Source of the DNA: Stenotrophomonas tumulicola
Lineage (GTDB): Bacteria > Pseudomonadota > Gammaproteobacteria > Xanthomonadales > Xanthomonadaceae
Assembly: GCF_014117215.1 (NCBI RefSeq)
Contig: NZ_JACGXS010000001.1
Span: forward strand, 1,212,730 to 1,276,729
Direction of reading: 5' to 3'
DNA: 64,000 nt
Of this stretch, positions 27,963 through 38,116 are shown piece by piece; positions within the stretch are counted from its first letter, which is position 1, and each line of letters begins with the position of its first letter. The notes under the pieces are model-generated. The model did no database searches, was not told the origin of the DNA, and worked only from the letters and a program-made list of their open reading frames with translations. The position numbers were made by a program, and so were the translations under genes.

Positions 27963-28984
27963 CACAGCCCCCTCGCCTTCAGCTGCGCGTCCAGGCGCGG
28001 ATAGACCCGGCGCGCATTGCCTTCGAACACCTTGCGGCGATCGGCCCCGGAGATATCCAGCGCCTCGACGTAGCGCTTGGTATCGTCGAAGTAAAAGCCG
28101 GTCTCCGGGTCGATGCCACGCACCGCACCGACCATTTCCGAGCCGAACAGGATGTTGTCGATGTCGATCACCTTGAACAGCAGGTCGATGCCCGGCTGGT
28201 GGTACACACAGGTATCGAAGAACACATTCTTCATCACATGCTCGGCCAGTGGCGGTTTGCCCAGCATGTCGGCCAGGCCGCGGAAGCGCCCCCAATGGTA
28301 CGGGACCGCGCCACCGCCGTGCGGGATGATGAAACGCAGCGTGGGGAAGTCACGGAACAGGTCGCCCTGCAGGAACTGCATGAATGCCGTGGTGTCGGCG
28401 TTGAGGTAGTGCGCACCGGTGGCATGGAAGTTCGCGTTGCAGCTACCCGATACATGGACCATCGCCGGCACGTCCAGCTCCACCATCTTTTCGAAGAACG
28501 GATACCAGGCACGATCGGTCAGCGGCAGGCCGTTCCAATGGCCACCGGACGGATCCGGGTTGAGGTTGCAGCCAACGAAGCCGAGCTCCTGCACGCAGCG
28601 CTCCAGCTCGGCGATCGAATGGGCGATCGGTACGCCCGGCGACTGCGGCAACTGGCACACGCCGATGAAGGTTTCCGGGTACAGCCCCACCACCCGCGCG
28701 ATCAGGTCGTTGCAATGGCGCGTCCACGCCGCACTGACCCGCTCGTCGCCGATGTGGTGGGCCATGGTGCTGGCACGCGGCGAGAAGATGGTCATGTCCG
28801 CGCCGCGCTCGCGCAGCAGGCGCAGCTGGTTGGATTCCACGCTGTCGCGCAGTTCGTCGTCGCTGATCAGCGGATAGACCGGTGCCGGCAGCGTGGCGTC
28901 CTTGAAATGCGCGACCTGCGCCTTGCGGAACGCGTCATGGGCGCCGGGTGCGGTGGTGTAATGGCCGTGGCAGTCGATGATCAT
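27962..28984 (-). CDS. ligJ: LigJ-like 4-oxalomesaconate hydratase (amidohydrolase family)
   Basis: This 340-residue member of the amidohydrolase family begins MIIDCHGHYT with metal-ligand-type H6 and H8, and has IIPHGGGAVPYHWGR and DNILFGSEMVGAV later, as in LigJ/OMA hydratase. LigJ hydrates the isomerised 4-oxalomesaconate to 4-carboxy-4-hydroxy-2-oxoadipate. It lies 24 bases after the porin gene and overlaps ligI. Decarboxylases of the ACMSD group are related, but the LigI/LigU/LigK neighbours favour the hydratase. Confidence 0.85.
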   Translation of the reverse strand: MIIDCHGHYTTAPGAHDAFRKAQVAHFKDATLPAPVYPLISDDELRDSVESNQLRLLRERGADMTIFSPRASTMAHHIGDERVSAAWTRHCNDLIARVVGLYPETFIGVCQLPQSPGVPIAHSIAELERCVQELGFVGCNLNPDPSGGHWNGLPLTDRAWYPFFEKMVELDVPAMVHVSGSCNANFHATGAHYLNADTTAFMQFLQGDLFRDFPTLRFIIPHGGGAVPYHWGRFRGLADMLGKPPLAEHVMKNVFFDTCVYHQPGIDLLFKVIDIDNILFGSEMVGAVRGIDPETGFYFDDTKRYVEALDISGADRRKVFEGNARRVYPRLDAQLKARGL

Positions 28985-29008
28985 GGGGGATCTCCTGGGA
29001 ACGATGGA

Positions 29009-30295
29009 TCACCAGCCGAACAGCTGGGCGAAATGGACGTCCATGCGCAGGCCGACGATCAGCGCATCGTGGATGTCGGTGGTGCGGGTGGGCGCGTAGA
29101 TGGGGTCTGGATTGATCACGTACTGCAGGTTGGGCATCAGCCGGATGCCCTTGTGCACCGCCCAGCCGTAGCTGAGCTCGGCGATGATCTCATCGGCATT
29201 GGGCGCACCGCTGCCGCCATTGCGCGTCCGGCGATCGCGCAGGAAGGCGACCTGCTCGTCGCTGAAGTGCGTGTTGGAAATGAACATCGCCAGGGTGTCC
29301 TGGTCACGCCCGGCGAACGTGCCGGTCTGGACGAAGCCGGCCGACACGAAATGGTCCACTGGCGCCTCGTTGCCGGTGTTGACGTAGGCCCGCGCGAACA
29401 GCGCCAGGTTGCGCTCGCCCTCGCCGCGCAACACGGTCTGGTCGGCCATCGCATACCAGCCGATGCGCGCGCCATCCTGCATCGCGGTGGCCTTGCCGGT
29501 CAGCGCGGCCGAGTTGCCGTCGGCATCGAAATACGAGCTCTTGCCGCCATCGCTGTTGCGGTACATGCCCACGCGGTAGGTCCGTGGCAGGCGGTCGTTG
29601 GCGAAGCTGGTCTGGTAACCCGCCTCATAGGCGCTGATGGTGCCGGTGCCCTCGCCCACCGAGAAGTCCAGGCCGTTCTTGCCGGCCTTGTTGAGCTCGT
29701 TGTTGTAGTCGAATGCACCGCCCTGGGCGTACCAGCGATCATTGAAGTCATAGCGCAGGATCGCCGCCCACGACGAGTTCGGGTACGCGGTGATGCCCAG
29801 GTCGGTGATCGCACCGTACGGCGTCAGGCACATCGCGTTGCTCATGAACACGCAGTTGAGCGGCGAACTGTTGAAGTAGCTGTTCACCGGGGCGCGGCCG
29901 GCAGTGATGCTGAAGCCGTTGTCGAAACGATGCCGCACGGTGAGCCGGGTCAGCCGGCCCCCGGCGACCGGGCGCCAGGTCTGCTGGGCGCTGATCGAAT
30001 TGCCGATCTTCTCGCGCGCCAGGTTGCGCCCGGCGAACCACGCCCACTGCGCGTCCACGTCGGTGTTGTGCACGCCGAACAGCGTGTCCAGGTCGAACTT
30101 CGACTGGGCCATCACCCAGTACGACCCTTCGGTGCCCTGTTCGACACCGCCGACCGGGTTGGATGCCACGTTGCCGACCAGGTCCAGGGTCAGGTCGATA
30201 CCCTCGGGAATGCCGCGCTCGGCGGCCATGGCCGGCCCGGCGGCCAGTGCGGCCCCGGCCAGCAGGAACAACGGATTACGCAGGAATGCAGACAT
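29009..30295 (-). CDS. OprB-type outer-membrane carbohydrate/substrate porin
   Basis: The start at 30295 gives 428 residues, opening with a signal peptide (FLLAGAALAAGPAMAAE). The rest is beta-barrel-like with alternating short strands, a WAWFAGRN segment typical of OprB-family porins, and a conserved end with LMPNLQYVINPD. The upstream part of the frame has no signal and is not used. In this operon it probably lets an aromatic-derived dicarboxylate cross the outer membrane rather than a sugar (inference from neighbours). It follows the carrier gene by 81 bases. Confidence 0.85.
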   Translation of the reverse strand: MSAFLRNPLFLLAGAALAAGPAMAAERGIPEGIDLTLDLVGNVASNPVGGVEQGTEGSYWVMAQSKFDLDTLFGVHNTDVDAQWAWFAGRNLAREKIGNSISAQQTWRPVAGGRLTRLTVRHRFDNGFSITAGRAPVNSYFNSSPLNCVFMSNAMCLTPYGAITDLGITAYPNSSWAAILRYDFNDRWYAQGGAFDYNNELNKAGKNGLDFSVGEGTGTISAYEAGYQTSFANDRLPRTYRVGMYRNSDGGKSSYFDADGNSAALTGKATAMQDGARIGWYAMADQTVLRGEGERNLALFARAYVNTGNEAPVDHFVSAGFVQTGTFAGRDQDTLAMFISNTHFSDEQVAFLRDRRTRNGGSGAPNADEIIAELSYGWAVHKGIRLMPNLQYVINPDPIYAPTRTTDIHDALIVGLRMDVHFAQLFGW

Positions 30296-30376
30296 GAAAC
30301 CTCCCTCCCCGACGCCAACGGCGCCAGGTCGTTGCAATGGTCCAGGCACTGCGGGCATGCCGCAGCATTCGGTGGA

Positions 30377-31690
30377 TCAGGCGGGTTGTGCGCCGAGTAC
30401 GCGCTGGCGGGTGCGGCGGGTGCCGATCTGCGCGGCCATCACCTTCTCGTCCAGCTTGCCTTCCCACTTGGCGATCACCAGTACCGCGATCGCATTGCCG
30501 ATCAGGTTCACGAAGGTCAGGCCTTCGGCCAGGATGCGATGGATGCCCAGGATCAGCGCGATGCTGGCCACCGGGATGGTGCCGGTGGTGCCCAGCGTGG
30601 CGGCCAGCACCACGAACGCCGCACCGGCCACGCCCGCCGCGCCCTTGGAGGTGAGCAGCAGCACCGCGATCAGTCCCAACTGGTGCCACACGGTCAGCTC
30701 GGTGTTGGTCGCCTGGGCCAGGAACAGCGCCACGGTGGTCAGGTACAGGCAGGTGCCGTCCAGGTTGAAGGAGTAACCGGCGGGGATCACGAAGCCGACC
30801 ACGCCCTCTTCGCAACCGAGCTTCTTCATCTTCTCGATCAGCCGCGGCAGCACCGTCTCGGTCGACGTGGTAGCCGCCACGATGATGATCTCATCGCGCA
30901 GGTAGCCCATCAGGCGCCACAGGCTGGCACCGGTCCACCAGCACACCGCGCCGAGCACGAACACCGTGAACGCCGCACAGACCACGAAGAACTCGATGAT
31001 CAGTTCGCCCAGCGACAGCAGCGAGCCGGCGCCGAACTGGCCGACGGTGAAGGCAATGGCACCGAAGGCACCGATCGGCGCGAAGTACATGACGTAGCCG
31101 ATGATCTTGAACAGCACGCCGGATGCGCTCTCGATGACATTCATCACCGGCTTGCCGCGCTCGCCCACTGCCGCCAGCGCCACGCCGAACAGCACCGCGA
31201 CGAACAGCACCTGCAGCACATGCGCCTCGGTGAACGCGCTGACCAGCGTGTTGGGAATGATCGCCATGATGTAGGACACGATCGACTGGTCGTGCGCGGT
31301 ATGCACGTAGCCCTGGATGCTGGCCATGTCGATGGTGGCCGGGTCGATGTTCATGCCGGCACCGGGCTGCCACAGGTCAACGGCGACCAGCCCGACGATC
31401 AGCGCCAGGATGGTGATGACCTCGAAGTAGATGATCGACTTCAGCGCCAGCCGTCCGACGCTGCGCATGTCGCTCATCCCGGCGATGCCATGCACCACGG
31501 TGACGAAGATGATCGGCCCGATCATCATCCGGATCATCTTGATGAAAGCGTCACCAAAGGGCTTCATCGCCGAGCCGATATCCGGTGCCAACCAACCCAG
31601 CAGCACGCCGATCACGGTGCCGGCCAACACCTGGAACCACAACTGGCCGAACAGGCCGAAGCGGCTGGGCCGCTTCACTTCAACGGTCAT
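30377..31690 (-). CDS. DctA-type dicarboxylate/cation symporter (DAACS family)
   Basis: This 437-residue inner-membrane carrier has the family marks: an early FGDAFIKMIRMMIGPIIF segment, the Ser/Thr-rich motif AATTSTETVLPRL, GYSFNLDGTCLYL and GAAGVAGAAFVVLAATL. It is closest to DctA, which imports C4-dicarboxylates. Its position between the galD/ligU-like gene and the porin in a pyrone-dicarboxylate operon suggests a larger dicarboxylate substrate, such as 2-pyrone-4,6-dicarboxylate or 4-oxalomesaconate (inference). A general DctA cannot be excluded. Confidence 0.85.
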   Translation of the reverse strand: MTVEVKRPSRFGLFGQLWFQVLAGTVIGVLLGWLAPDIGSAMKPFGDAFIKMIRMMIGPIIFVTVVHGIAGMSDMRSVGRLALKSIIYFEVITILALIVGLVAVDLWQPGAGMNIDPATIDMASIQGYVHTAHDQSIVSYIMAIIPNTLVSAFTEAHVLQVLFVAVLFGVALAAVGERGKPVMNVIESASGVLFKIIGYVMYFAPIGAFGAIAFTVGQFGAGSLLSLGELIIEFFVVCAAFTVFVLGAVCWWTGASLWRLMGYLRDEIIIVAATTSTETVLPRLIEKMKKLGCEEGVVGFVIPAGYSFNLDGTCLYLTTVALFLAQATNTELTVWHQLGLIAVLLLTSKGAAGVAGAAFVVLAATLGTTGTIPVASIALILGIHRILAEGLTFVNLIGNAIAVLVIAKWEGKLDEKVMAAQIGTRRTRQRVLGAQPA

Positions 31691-31732
31691 ACAAACCCTC
31701 CCAGGTCATGAGAATAGACAGGCGCCGCCTGT

Positions 31733-32788
31733 TCAGTCGAACAGCGCGCCATCGAACAGTTTTCGCGCGGTGCGCAGCACCGCAGCCCGGGAAACCTTCC
31801 CGTCGGTATCCACGTCGATCACGCAACCGGTGGCCCCGCTGGGGTGTTCCACCTGCATGTTCTTCACCGCACCGTCCGGCAGCACCGCCAAGGCATGTGC
31901 CGGCGAATCCGGCAGCAGGCACGCAGTTGCCACGGTCACCGCACCCAGTACGCCGATCGAGGCGTGGCAACGGTGTGGAATGAACGAGCGCACGCTGATC
32001 GCCCCGCCAGCACCCGGCGCGGCCACCAGCATCATCTTTGGCACCGACTGCACCGCCACGTCGCCGAGCCGCATCAAGGGGCCGGCCAGCAGGCGGATCC
32101 GCTCCAGCCGCGCCTTCAGCGCCGTATCGGCATCCAGCGTGGCACGATCCTCGTGGCCGCTGATGCCCAGGTCCTGCGCACGCAGCACCACGCAGGGCAT
32201 GCCGTTGTCGATCAGGGTGGCCTGCACGCCATCGATGGTGTCCACCACGTTGCCGGTGGGCAGCAACGCGCCACAGCTGGAACCGGCGATATCGGCGAAT
32301 GCCAGTGGTACCGGTGCCGCGGTACCGGGCACGCCATCGATGCGCGCATCGCCATCGTAGGTCACCTGGCCGCCCGGCGTCCGCACGCTGGCGATCGCCA
32401 CCTTGCCGGTGTTGGCCATGAAGATGCGCACTTCCGTCTGCTCGCCATCGGCATCCACCAGCCCGCGTTCGATCGCGAACGGACCGACGCCGGCCAGCAT
32501 GTTGCCGCAGTTCTGCGCATCGCTGACCACCGCCTGGTCGACCGCCACCTGCAGGAACAGGTAGTCCACGTCCGCGTCTTCGCGCGCCGAGCGGGACACC
32601 ACTGCGACCTTCGAGGTCAGCGGGTCAGCGCCGCCCATGCCGTCGATCTGGCGCATGTCGGGCGAGCCATAGGCGCGCAGCAGGAAGGCATCGCGCGCGT
32701 CCGCGTCGGCCGGCAGGTCCGCGGCGAGGAAGAACCCGCCCTTGGACGTGCCACCGCGCATCCACATCGCGCGTACGCCCTCACTCAT
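31733..32788 (-). CDS. galD: LigU/GalD-like 4-oxalomesaconate isomerase or tautomerase (PrpF family)
   Basis: This 351-residue protein has the PrpF-family opening [13 protein letters not shown], then [18 protein letters not shown] and [16 protein letters not shown]. Members include methylaconitate isomerase PrpF, GalD tautomerase and the LigU allylic isomerase that prepares 4-oxalomesaconate for LigJ. Start at 32788 overlaps the ligK-like gene by 8 bases. With LigI, LigJ and LigK neighbours, a 4-oxalomesaconate substrate is by far the best fit. A paralogue is at 43201. Confidence 0.83.
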   Translation of the reverse strand: MSEGVRAMWMRGGTSKGGFFLAADLPADADARDAFLLRAYGSPDMRQIDGMGGADPLTSKVAVVSRSAREDADVDYLFLQVAVDQAVVSDAQNCGNMLAGVGPFAIERGLVDADGEQTEVRIFMANTGKVAIASVRTPGGQVTYDGDARIDGVPGTAAPVPLAFADIAGSSCGALLPTGNVVDTIDGVQATLIDNGMPCVVLRAQDLGISGHEDRATLDADTALKARLERIRLLAGPLMRLGDVAVQSVPKMMLVAAPGAGGAISVRSFIPHRCHASIGVLGAVTVATACLLPDSPAHALAVLPDGAVKNMQVEHPSGATGCVIDVDTDGKVSRAAVLRTARKLFDGALFD

Positions 32789-33452
32789 AGCGCAGCCCCT
32801 TTGCCGCCAGGCGCTCGCGCATGGCATAGATGTCCAGGCCCAGCTCGCCGTTGGCCAGCCGCACGCGCTTGTCGGCTTCGCGGGCCTCGCGCGCCTGCGA
32901 TTCGGCCATCACCCGTGCGGCATCGGCACGCGGCACGATGCAGATGCCATCGTCGTCGGCCACCACGATGTCGCCCGGGTGCACCAGCGCACCGCCGCAT
33001 ACCAGCGGCACGTTCACCGAGCCCAGCGTTTCCTTCACCGTGCCCTGCGCATGGATCGCCCGGCTCCATACCGGGAACCCCATCGCCGTGAGGTCGCGCA
33101 CGTCGCGCACCCCGGCATCGATCACCAGCCCGCGGCCGCCATGTGCCTGCGCCGACGTCGCCAGCAGGTCGCCGAAGTAGCCATCGGTGCAGTCGCTGGT
33201 CGGCGCCACCACCAGCACGTCGCCCTCGCGCAGCTGCTCGATGGCCACGTGCATCATCCAGTTGTCGCCTGGCGGCACCGAAACCGTCACCGCGCTGCCG
33301 GCAATGCGCGCGCCCGGGTAGATCGGACGCAGGCGCGGATGCAGCAGGCCGCTGCGGCCCTGCGCCTCATGCACGGTGGCCACGCCGGCCTCGGCCAGTG
33401 CCTGGATCAGCGCCGGCTCGGCGCGTTCGAATCGGGTAACGACGCGGGACAT
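32781..33452 (-). CDS. ligK: LigK-like 4-carboxy-4-hydroxy-2-oxoadipate aldolase
   Basis: This 223-residue protein of the HMG/CHA aldolase (RraA-like) family cleaves 4-carboxy-4-hydroxy-2-oxoadipate to pyruvate and oxaloacetate and can decarboxylate oxaloacetate. The active-site region [14 protein letters not shown] with its Arg-Asp pair is present. The ATG at 33452 is used; the upstream frame enters the intergenic region. It is first in the operon, transcribed away from the LysR gene. RraA itself lacks the pathway context, so the aldolase call is preferred. Confidence 0.85.
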   Translation of the reverse strand: MSRVVTRFERAEPALIQALAEAGVATVHEAQGRSGLLHPRLRPIYPGARIAGSAVTVSVPPGDNWMMHVAIEQLREGDVLVVAPTSDCTDGYFGDLLATSAQAHGGRGLVIDAGVRDVRDLTAMGFPVWSRAIHAQGTVKETLGSVNVPLVCGGALVHPGDIVVADDDGICIVPRADAARVMAESQAREAREADKRVRLANGELGLDIYAMRERLAAKGLRYE

Positions 33453-33484
33453 CCATCCATCCTTCGTTGGGGATGGCGCAGTCT

Positions 33485-33501
33485 GTTCCGTGGCACAGAA
33501 C
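33485..33501. promoter_or_regulatory. Candidate LysR-type operator between ligK and the divergent regulator
   Basis: GTTC (33485-33488) and GAAC (33498-33501) form an inverted repeat containing a T-N11-A pattern in the 100-base divergent promoter. On the + strand a TATAGT at 33541-33546 lies very near the regulator start. Confidence 0.4.
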
Positions 33502-33552
33502 CCCTCAAGATCGTTTTCTGTCCGTGCCATTCAATCTGGTTATAGTCATGTC

Positions 33553-34833
33553 ATGGACCTGCTTGCCGAACTGAACCTGAAACACCTGCACGCGCTGGTC
33601 GCGGTGCATGAACATGGCGGCATCAGTGCAGCCGCCCCGCGCATCAACCTGTCCCAGCCCGCACTGACCCAGGCCATCGCACGGCTGGAGCGGCAGCTGG
33701 ACACCCTGCTGTTCGATCGCCAGCCCGGCGGCATGGCACCCACCGAGGCAACCGGCCTGCTGGTGCCGCGCATCCAGCGCGCCCTCGGCTACCTGTCGCG
33801 CGGCGTGCGGCTGGCCCGTCGTGCCGGGCGCCTGCCCGCGCTGCCGTCGCTGGAGCGTCGGCTCACGCTCAGCCAGCTGCGCGCGCTGATCGCCGTGGAC
33901 AGCGCAGGCAGTTACACCCTGGCGGCTGCACGCGTCGGACTTTCGCAGCCGGCCATGCACCGCGCGGTGCGCGAACTGGAATCGATCATCGAGGTGCCGC
34001 TGCTGCAGCGACGCGGCAAGACCCTGCAACCCACCGCCGCAGCCACCCGCCTGCTGCGGCTGGTTCGCCTTGCACTGTCCGAGCTGGCTGCAGGGCTGGA
34101 TGAGCTGGCCACGATGCGCCACCAGCAGGGCGGCCGGCTCGCCATCGGCGTGATGCCATTGGCGCGCGCGCTGCTGTTGCCGCAGGCACTGGCCCGCTTC
34201 GCACAGGCCTGGCCCGGCGCCACCGTCAACGTGGTGGAAGGCCCTTTCGCCGAAGTGCTGGCCGACCTGCGCGCCGGCAGCCTGGACCTGCTGGTGGGTG
34301 CCATGCGCGACCTGAGCGCGGTACCGGACGTAGTCCAGGAAGGCCTGTTCGACGACGACCCGGTGATCGTCGGCCGTGTCGGGCATCCACTGGGCGGTGG
34401 CAGCAGCGGCGCGTTGAAGTTCGAACGGCTGCTGGATTACCCGTGGGTGATCCCGGCCACCGGCGCACCGGTGCGCGCGCGATGGGAACGCATGTTCCTG
34501 GACCGCGGCCACGAACCGCCGACGCTGCGCATCGAATGCGGATCGCTGGTGATCACCCGCGGCCTGCTGCTGGAAGGTGACTGGCTGACGCTGATGTCGC
34601 GCGACCAGTTCCTGATCGAACGCCGCGCCGGGCTGCTGACCGAACTCGGCCTGGCCGGCCCCGCGCTACGCCGCCGCATCGGCCTGACCAGCCGCGCGGA
34701 CTGGCACCCCACCCGGCCGCAACAGGCCTTCGTGCAGACCTTCCGCGACGTCTGCGCCGAACGCAGCAGCGACGATCCCGGCGCGTGGCCATTCCGCTAC
34801 CCCTCCCCGGACCATCCCCGCACAACGGCATGA
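33553..34833 (+). CDS. LysR-type regulator with two N-terminal HTH domains
   Basis: This 426-residue protein is about 120 residues longer than a normal LysR regulator. A first winged HTH is at about residues 7-64 (HEHGGISAAAPRINLSQPAL). A second is at about 100-155 (SAGSYTLAAARVGLSQPAMH). An effector-binding domain follows, from RLAIGVMPLARALLLPQALA. The open frame reaches back into the neighbouring gene, but ATG 33553 is the natural start. Being divergent from the lig-like operon, it probably controls it. Regulators of this double-HTH form occur in some proteobacteria, but I cannot name a characterised one with certainty. Confidence 0.85.
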   Translation: MDLLAELNLKHLHALVAVHEHGGISAAAPRINLSQPALTQAIARLERQLDTLLFDRQPGGMAPTEATGLLVPRIQRALGYLSRGVRLARRAGRLPALPSLERRLTLSQLRALIAVDSAGSYTLAAARVGLSQPAMHRAVRELESIIEVPLLQRRGKTLQPTAAATRLLRLVRLALSELAAGLDELATMRHQQGGRLAIGVMPLARALLLPQALARFAQAWPGATVNVVEGPFAEVLADLRAGSLDLLVGAMRDLSAVPDVVQEGLFDDDPVIVGRVGHPLGGGSSGALKFERLLDYPWVIPATGAPVRARWERMFLDRGHEPPTLRIECGSLVITRGLLLEGDWLTLMSRDQFLIERRAGLLTELGLAGPALRRRIGLTSRADWHPTRPQQAFVQTFRDVCAERSSDDPGAWPFRYPSPDHPRTTA

Positions 34834-34854
34834 CCCCGGCATAACCCCGCTCCC

Positions 34855-35372
34855 GTAGCGCCGAGCCATGCTCGGCGGCCCTTCGTCGCCACGCCGAAAC
34901 CCCTCCAGCGGGGCATGGCCCCGCTCTACAGAACCGTGCCGGCAAAACGACATGACCCCGGTCCCCTGTAGCGCCGAGCCATGCTCGGCGGCCCTTCGTC
35001 GCCACGCCGGAATCCCTCCAGCGGGGCATGGCCCCGCTCTACAGAACCGTGCCGGCAAAACGACATGACCCCGGTCCCCTGTAGCGCCGAGCCATGCTCG
35101 GCGGCCCTTCGTCGCCACGCCGGAATCCCTCCAGCGGGGCATGGCCCCGCTCTACAGAACCGTGCCGGCAAAACGACATGACCCCGGCCCCTGTAGCGCC
35201 GAGCCATGCTCGGCGGCTCTTCGCCACCGCGCCGGAACCCCTCCAGCGGGGCATGGCCCCGCTCTACAGAACCGTGCCGGCAACCTGCAATAAACCCGGT
35301 AGAGCGGGGCCATGCCCCGCTGCCCTTCGTTGGGACCTCGCTGCACGGCCGCCGAGCATGGCTCGGCGCTAC
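34855..35372. repeat. SMAG array, four 112-113-bp tandem units plus two further elements
   Basis: This fills the roughly 570 bases between the double-HTH regulator and acnB. Units start at 34855, 34968, 35081 and 35193. Each has a GTAG-headed CGCCGAG/CTCGGCG palindrome and an inverted AGCGGGG/CCCCGCT palindrome ending in CTCTAC. Two more elements are at 35299-35321 and 35350-35372 (inverted). The near-identical spacers point to recent tandem copying. ORFs predicted here are artefacts of the repeats. Confidence 0.85.
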
Positions 35373-35410
35373 GGAATTTTCGTCTGGCATCGCGCGGCGC
35401 GGCGCAAGCA

Positions 35411-35434
35411 AAAACCCCCGGCTTGCGCCGGGGG
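35411..35434 (-). terminator. Rho-independent terminator of acnB
   Basis: GCCGGGGG (35427-35434) pairs with CCCCCGGC (35415-35422) around TTGC. On the - strand the stem is followed by TTTTTGC, about 30 bases after the acnB stop. Confidence 0.85.
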
Positions 35435-35464
35435 TCCTTGTTTCAACACGTCAGCCGATCAGGC

Positions 35465-38056
35465 TCAGGCAGCGACGGTCTTCGCCGATTCCTGGTATTC
35501 CTCGATCTGGTCGAAGTTCATGTAGCGGTAGATCTCCGCACCGCTGGCGTCCAGCACGCCGACATCGGCCATGTACTCTTCCTTGGTCGGGATGCGGCCC
35601 AGGCGCGAGCAGATCGCCGCCAGTTCCGCCGAACCCAGGTACACGTTGGAGTTGCGGCCCAGGCGATTGGGGAAGTTACGGGTCGAGGTCGAGAACACCG
35701 TCGCCCCCTCGCGCACCTGTGCCTGGTTGCCCATGCACAGCGAGCAGCCCGGCATTTCCATGCGTGCACCGGCGCTGCCGAAGGTGCCGTAATGGCCTTC
35801 GCGGGTCAGCTCCGAAGCATCCATCTTGGTCGGCGGGGCCACCCACAGCTTGGTCGGAATGTCACGCTTGCCTTCCAGCAGCTTTGCAGCAGCACGGAAG
35901 TGGCCGATGTTGGTCATGCACGAACCGATGAACACTTCGTCGATCTTGGCACCGGCGACTTCGGACAGCGTCTTGACGTCATCCGGATCGTTCGGGCAGG
36001 CCAGGATCGGCTCGTGGATGTCGGCCAGGTCGATCTCGATGACCGCGGCATACTCGGCGTCCGCATCCGGTGCCAGCAGCTGCGGATCGGCCAACCAGGC
36101 TTCCATCTTCTCGATGCGACGCTGCAGCGAACGCGGATCCTGGTAACCCTCGGCAATCATCCACTTCAGCAGGGTGATGTTGCTGGTCAGGTATTCGATG
36201 ATCGGCGCCTTGTCCAGGTGCACGCTGCAGCCTGCCGCCGAACGCTCGGCCGACGCATCGGACAGTTCGAACGCCTGCTCCACCTTCAGGTCCGGCAGGC
36301 CTTCGATTTCCAGGATGCGGCCGGAGAAGATGTTCTTCTTGCCAGCCTTGGCCACGGTCAGCAGGCCCTGCTTGATCGCATACAGCGGGATCGCGTTGAC
36401 CAGGTCACGCAGGGTCACGCCCGGCTGCATCTTGCCCTTGAAGCGCACCAGCACCGATTCGGGCATGTCCAGCGGCATCACGCCGGTGGCGGCAGCGAAG
36501 GCCACCAGGCCCGAACCGGCCGGGAACGAAATGCCGACCGGGAAACGGGTGTGCGAATCGCCGCCGGTGCCGACGGTGTCGGGCAGCAGCATGCGGTTGA
36601 GCCAGCTGTGGATCACGCCGTCGCCCGGACGCAGCGAGATGCCGCCACGGGTGGAGATGAACTCCGGCAGGGTGTGGTGGGTCTTGACGTCCACCGGCTT
36701 CGGGTAGGCCGCGGTATGGCAGAACGACTGCATCACCAGGTCGGCCGAGAAGCCCAGGCAGGCCAGGTCCTTCAGCTCGTCACGGGTCATCGGGCCGGTA
36801 GTGTCCTGCGAGCCCACCGAGGTCATCTTCGGTTCGCAGTAGGTGCCCGGGCGCATGCCCTGCCCTTCCGGCAGGCCACAGGCGCGGCCAACCATTTTCT
36901 GCGCCAGCGAGAAACCCTTGCCGGTGTCGGCCGGCTGCACCGGCAGGCGGAACAGGTCGGTCACCGGCAGGCCCAGCGCTTCGCGCGCCTTGGCGGTCAG
37001 GCCACGGCCGACGATCAGCGGGATGCGGCCACCGGCACGCACCTCGTCGAACAGCACGTCCGACTTCACCTGGAACTCGGCGATCACTTCGCCGTTCTTC
37101 AGTGCCTTGCCGTCGTACGGGCGCAGCTCGATGACATCACCGTGCTGCATCTGCGACACGTCCAGTTCGATCGGCAGCGCACCGGCATCTTCCATGGTGT
37201 TGTAGAAGATCGGCGCGATCTTCGAACCCAGGCAGACGCCGCCGAAGCGCTTGTTCGGGATGAACGGGATATCTTCGCCGGTGAACCACAGCACGCTGTT
37301 GGTGGCCGACTTGCGCGAGGAACCGGTACCGACCACGTCGCCCACGTAGGCGACCAGGTGGCCCTTGTCCTTCAGCGACAGGATTTCCTGGATCGGGCCG
37401 CGCTTGCCGTCTTCTTCCGGCACGAAGGCTGCGTCGGGACGCTTGTTCTTCAGCATCGCCAGGGCGTGCATCGGAATGTCCGGGCGGGTGGTGGCGTCCG
37501 GTGCCGGCGACAGGTCGTCGGTGTTGGTTTCGCCCGGCACCTTGAACACGGTCAGGGTCATGCTCTGCGCGACTTCCGGACGGCTGGTGAACCATTCGGC
37601 ATCGGCCCAGCTCTGCAGCACGGACTGGGCGTTGGCGTTGCCGGCCTTGGCCTTTTCCTGCACGTCGTGGAAGGCATCGAACACCAGCAGGGTGTTCTTC
37701 AGCGCGGCCGCGGCGATGCCACCGACGGCGGCGTCATCCAGCAGCTGCACCAGCGGGGCGACGTTGTAACCGCCGAGCATGGTGCCCAGCAGTTCGGTGG
37801 CGCGCTCGCGGCTGATCAGCGGGTTCTTCTCGCTGCCGAAGGCCAACGCGGCCAGGTACGAGGCCTTGACCTTGGCAGCGTCATCGACGCCTGCCGGCAC
37901 GCGGTGGGTCAGCAGGTCGAGCAGGAACTCGGCTTCGCCAGCGGGCGGGTTCTTCAGCAGTTCGATGACATCGGCCGTCTGCTGCGCGGTCAGCGGCAGG
38001 GGCGGGATGCCAAGCGCAGCGCGCTCGGCGACGTGGTGGCGGTAGGCTTCCAACAT
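35465..38056 (-). CDS. acnB: AcnB, bifunctional aconitate hydratase 2 / 2-methylisocitrate dehydratase
   Basis: This 863-residue aconitase interconverts citrate and isocitrate in the TCA cycle. It has the AcnB-specific helical N-terminal domain ([20 protein letters not shown]) and the iron-sulfur ligands: one Cys in [10 protein letters not shown] and two in GCSLCMGNQ. The ATG at 38056 has a good ribosome site (GGGAG) and matches family starts; the longer frame does not. The gene is monocistronic, with a strong terminator. A second, unrelated-order aconitase (AcnA) is at 45496. Confidence 0.97.
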   Translation of the reverse strand: MLEAYRHHVAERAALGIPPLPLTAQQTADVIELLKNPPAGEAEFLLDLLTHRVPAGVDDAAKVKASYLAALAFGSEKNPLISRERATELLGTMLGGYNVAPLVQLLDDAAVGGIAAAALKNTLLVFDAFHDVQEKAKAGNANAQSVLQSWADAEWFTSRPEVAQSMTLTVFKVPGETNTDDLSPAPDATTRPDIPMHALAMLKNKRPDAAFVPEEDGKRGPIQEILSLKDKGHLVAYVGDVVGTGSSRKSATNSVLWFTGEDIPFIPNKRFGGVCLGSKIAPIFYNTMEDAGALPIELDVSQMQHGDVIELRPYDGKALKNGEVIAEFQVKSDVLFDEVRAGGRIPLIVGRGLTAKAREALGLPVTDLFRLPVQPADTGKGFSLAQKMVGRACGLPEGQGMRPGTYCEPKMTSVGSQDTTGPMTRDELKDLACLGFSADLVMQSFCHTAAYPKPVDVKTHHTLPEFISTRGGISLRPGDGVIHSWLNRMLLPDTVGTGGDSHTRFPVGISFPAGSGLVAFAAATGVMPLDMPESVLVRFKGKMQPGVTLRDLVNAIPLYAIKQGLLTVAKAGKKNIFSGRILEIEGLPDLKVEQAFELSDASAERSAAGCSVHLDKAPIIEYLTSNITLLKWMIAEGYQDPRSLQRRIEKMEAWLADPQLLAPDADAEYAAVIEIDLADIHEPILACPNDPDDVKTLSEVAGAKIDEVFIGSCMTNIGHFRAAAKLLEGKRDIPTKLWVAPPTKMDASELTREGHYGTFGSAGARMEMPGCSLCMGNQAQVREGATVFSTSTRNFPNRLGRNSNVYLGSAELAAICSRLGRIPTKEEYMADVGVLDASGAEIYRYMNFDQIEEYQESAKTVAA

Positions 38057-38116
38057 GACAACTCCCGGGGAGTACGTGAAAAAAACGGGTGAATGAGCAG
38101 ATGACAAAAACGTGGT

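Noticed and set aside
27827..31711. 1294-codon + strand open frame
   Set aside because: It is antisense to ligI, ligJ, the porin and the carrier, has a His/Gln/Arg-rich composition typical of high-GC shadow frames, and matches no family.
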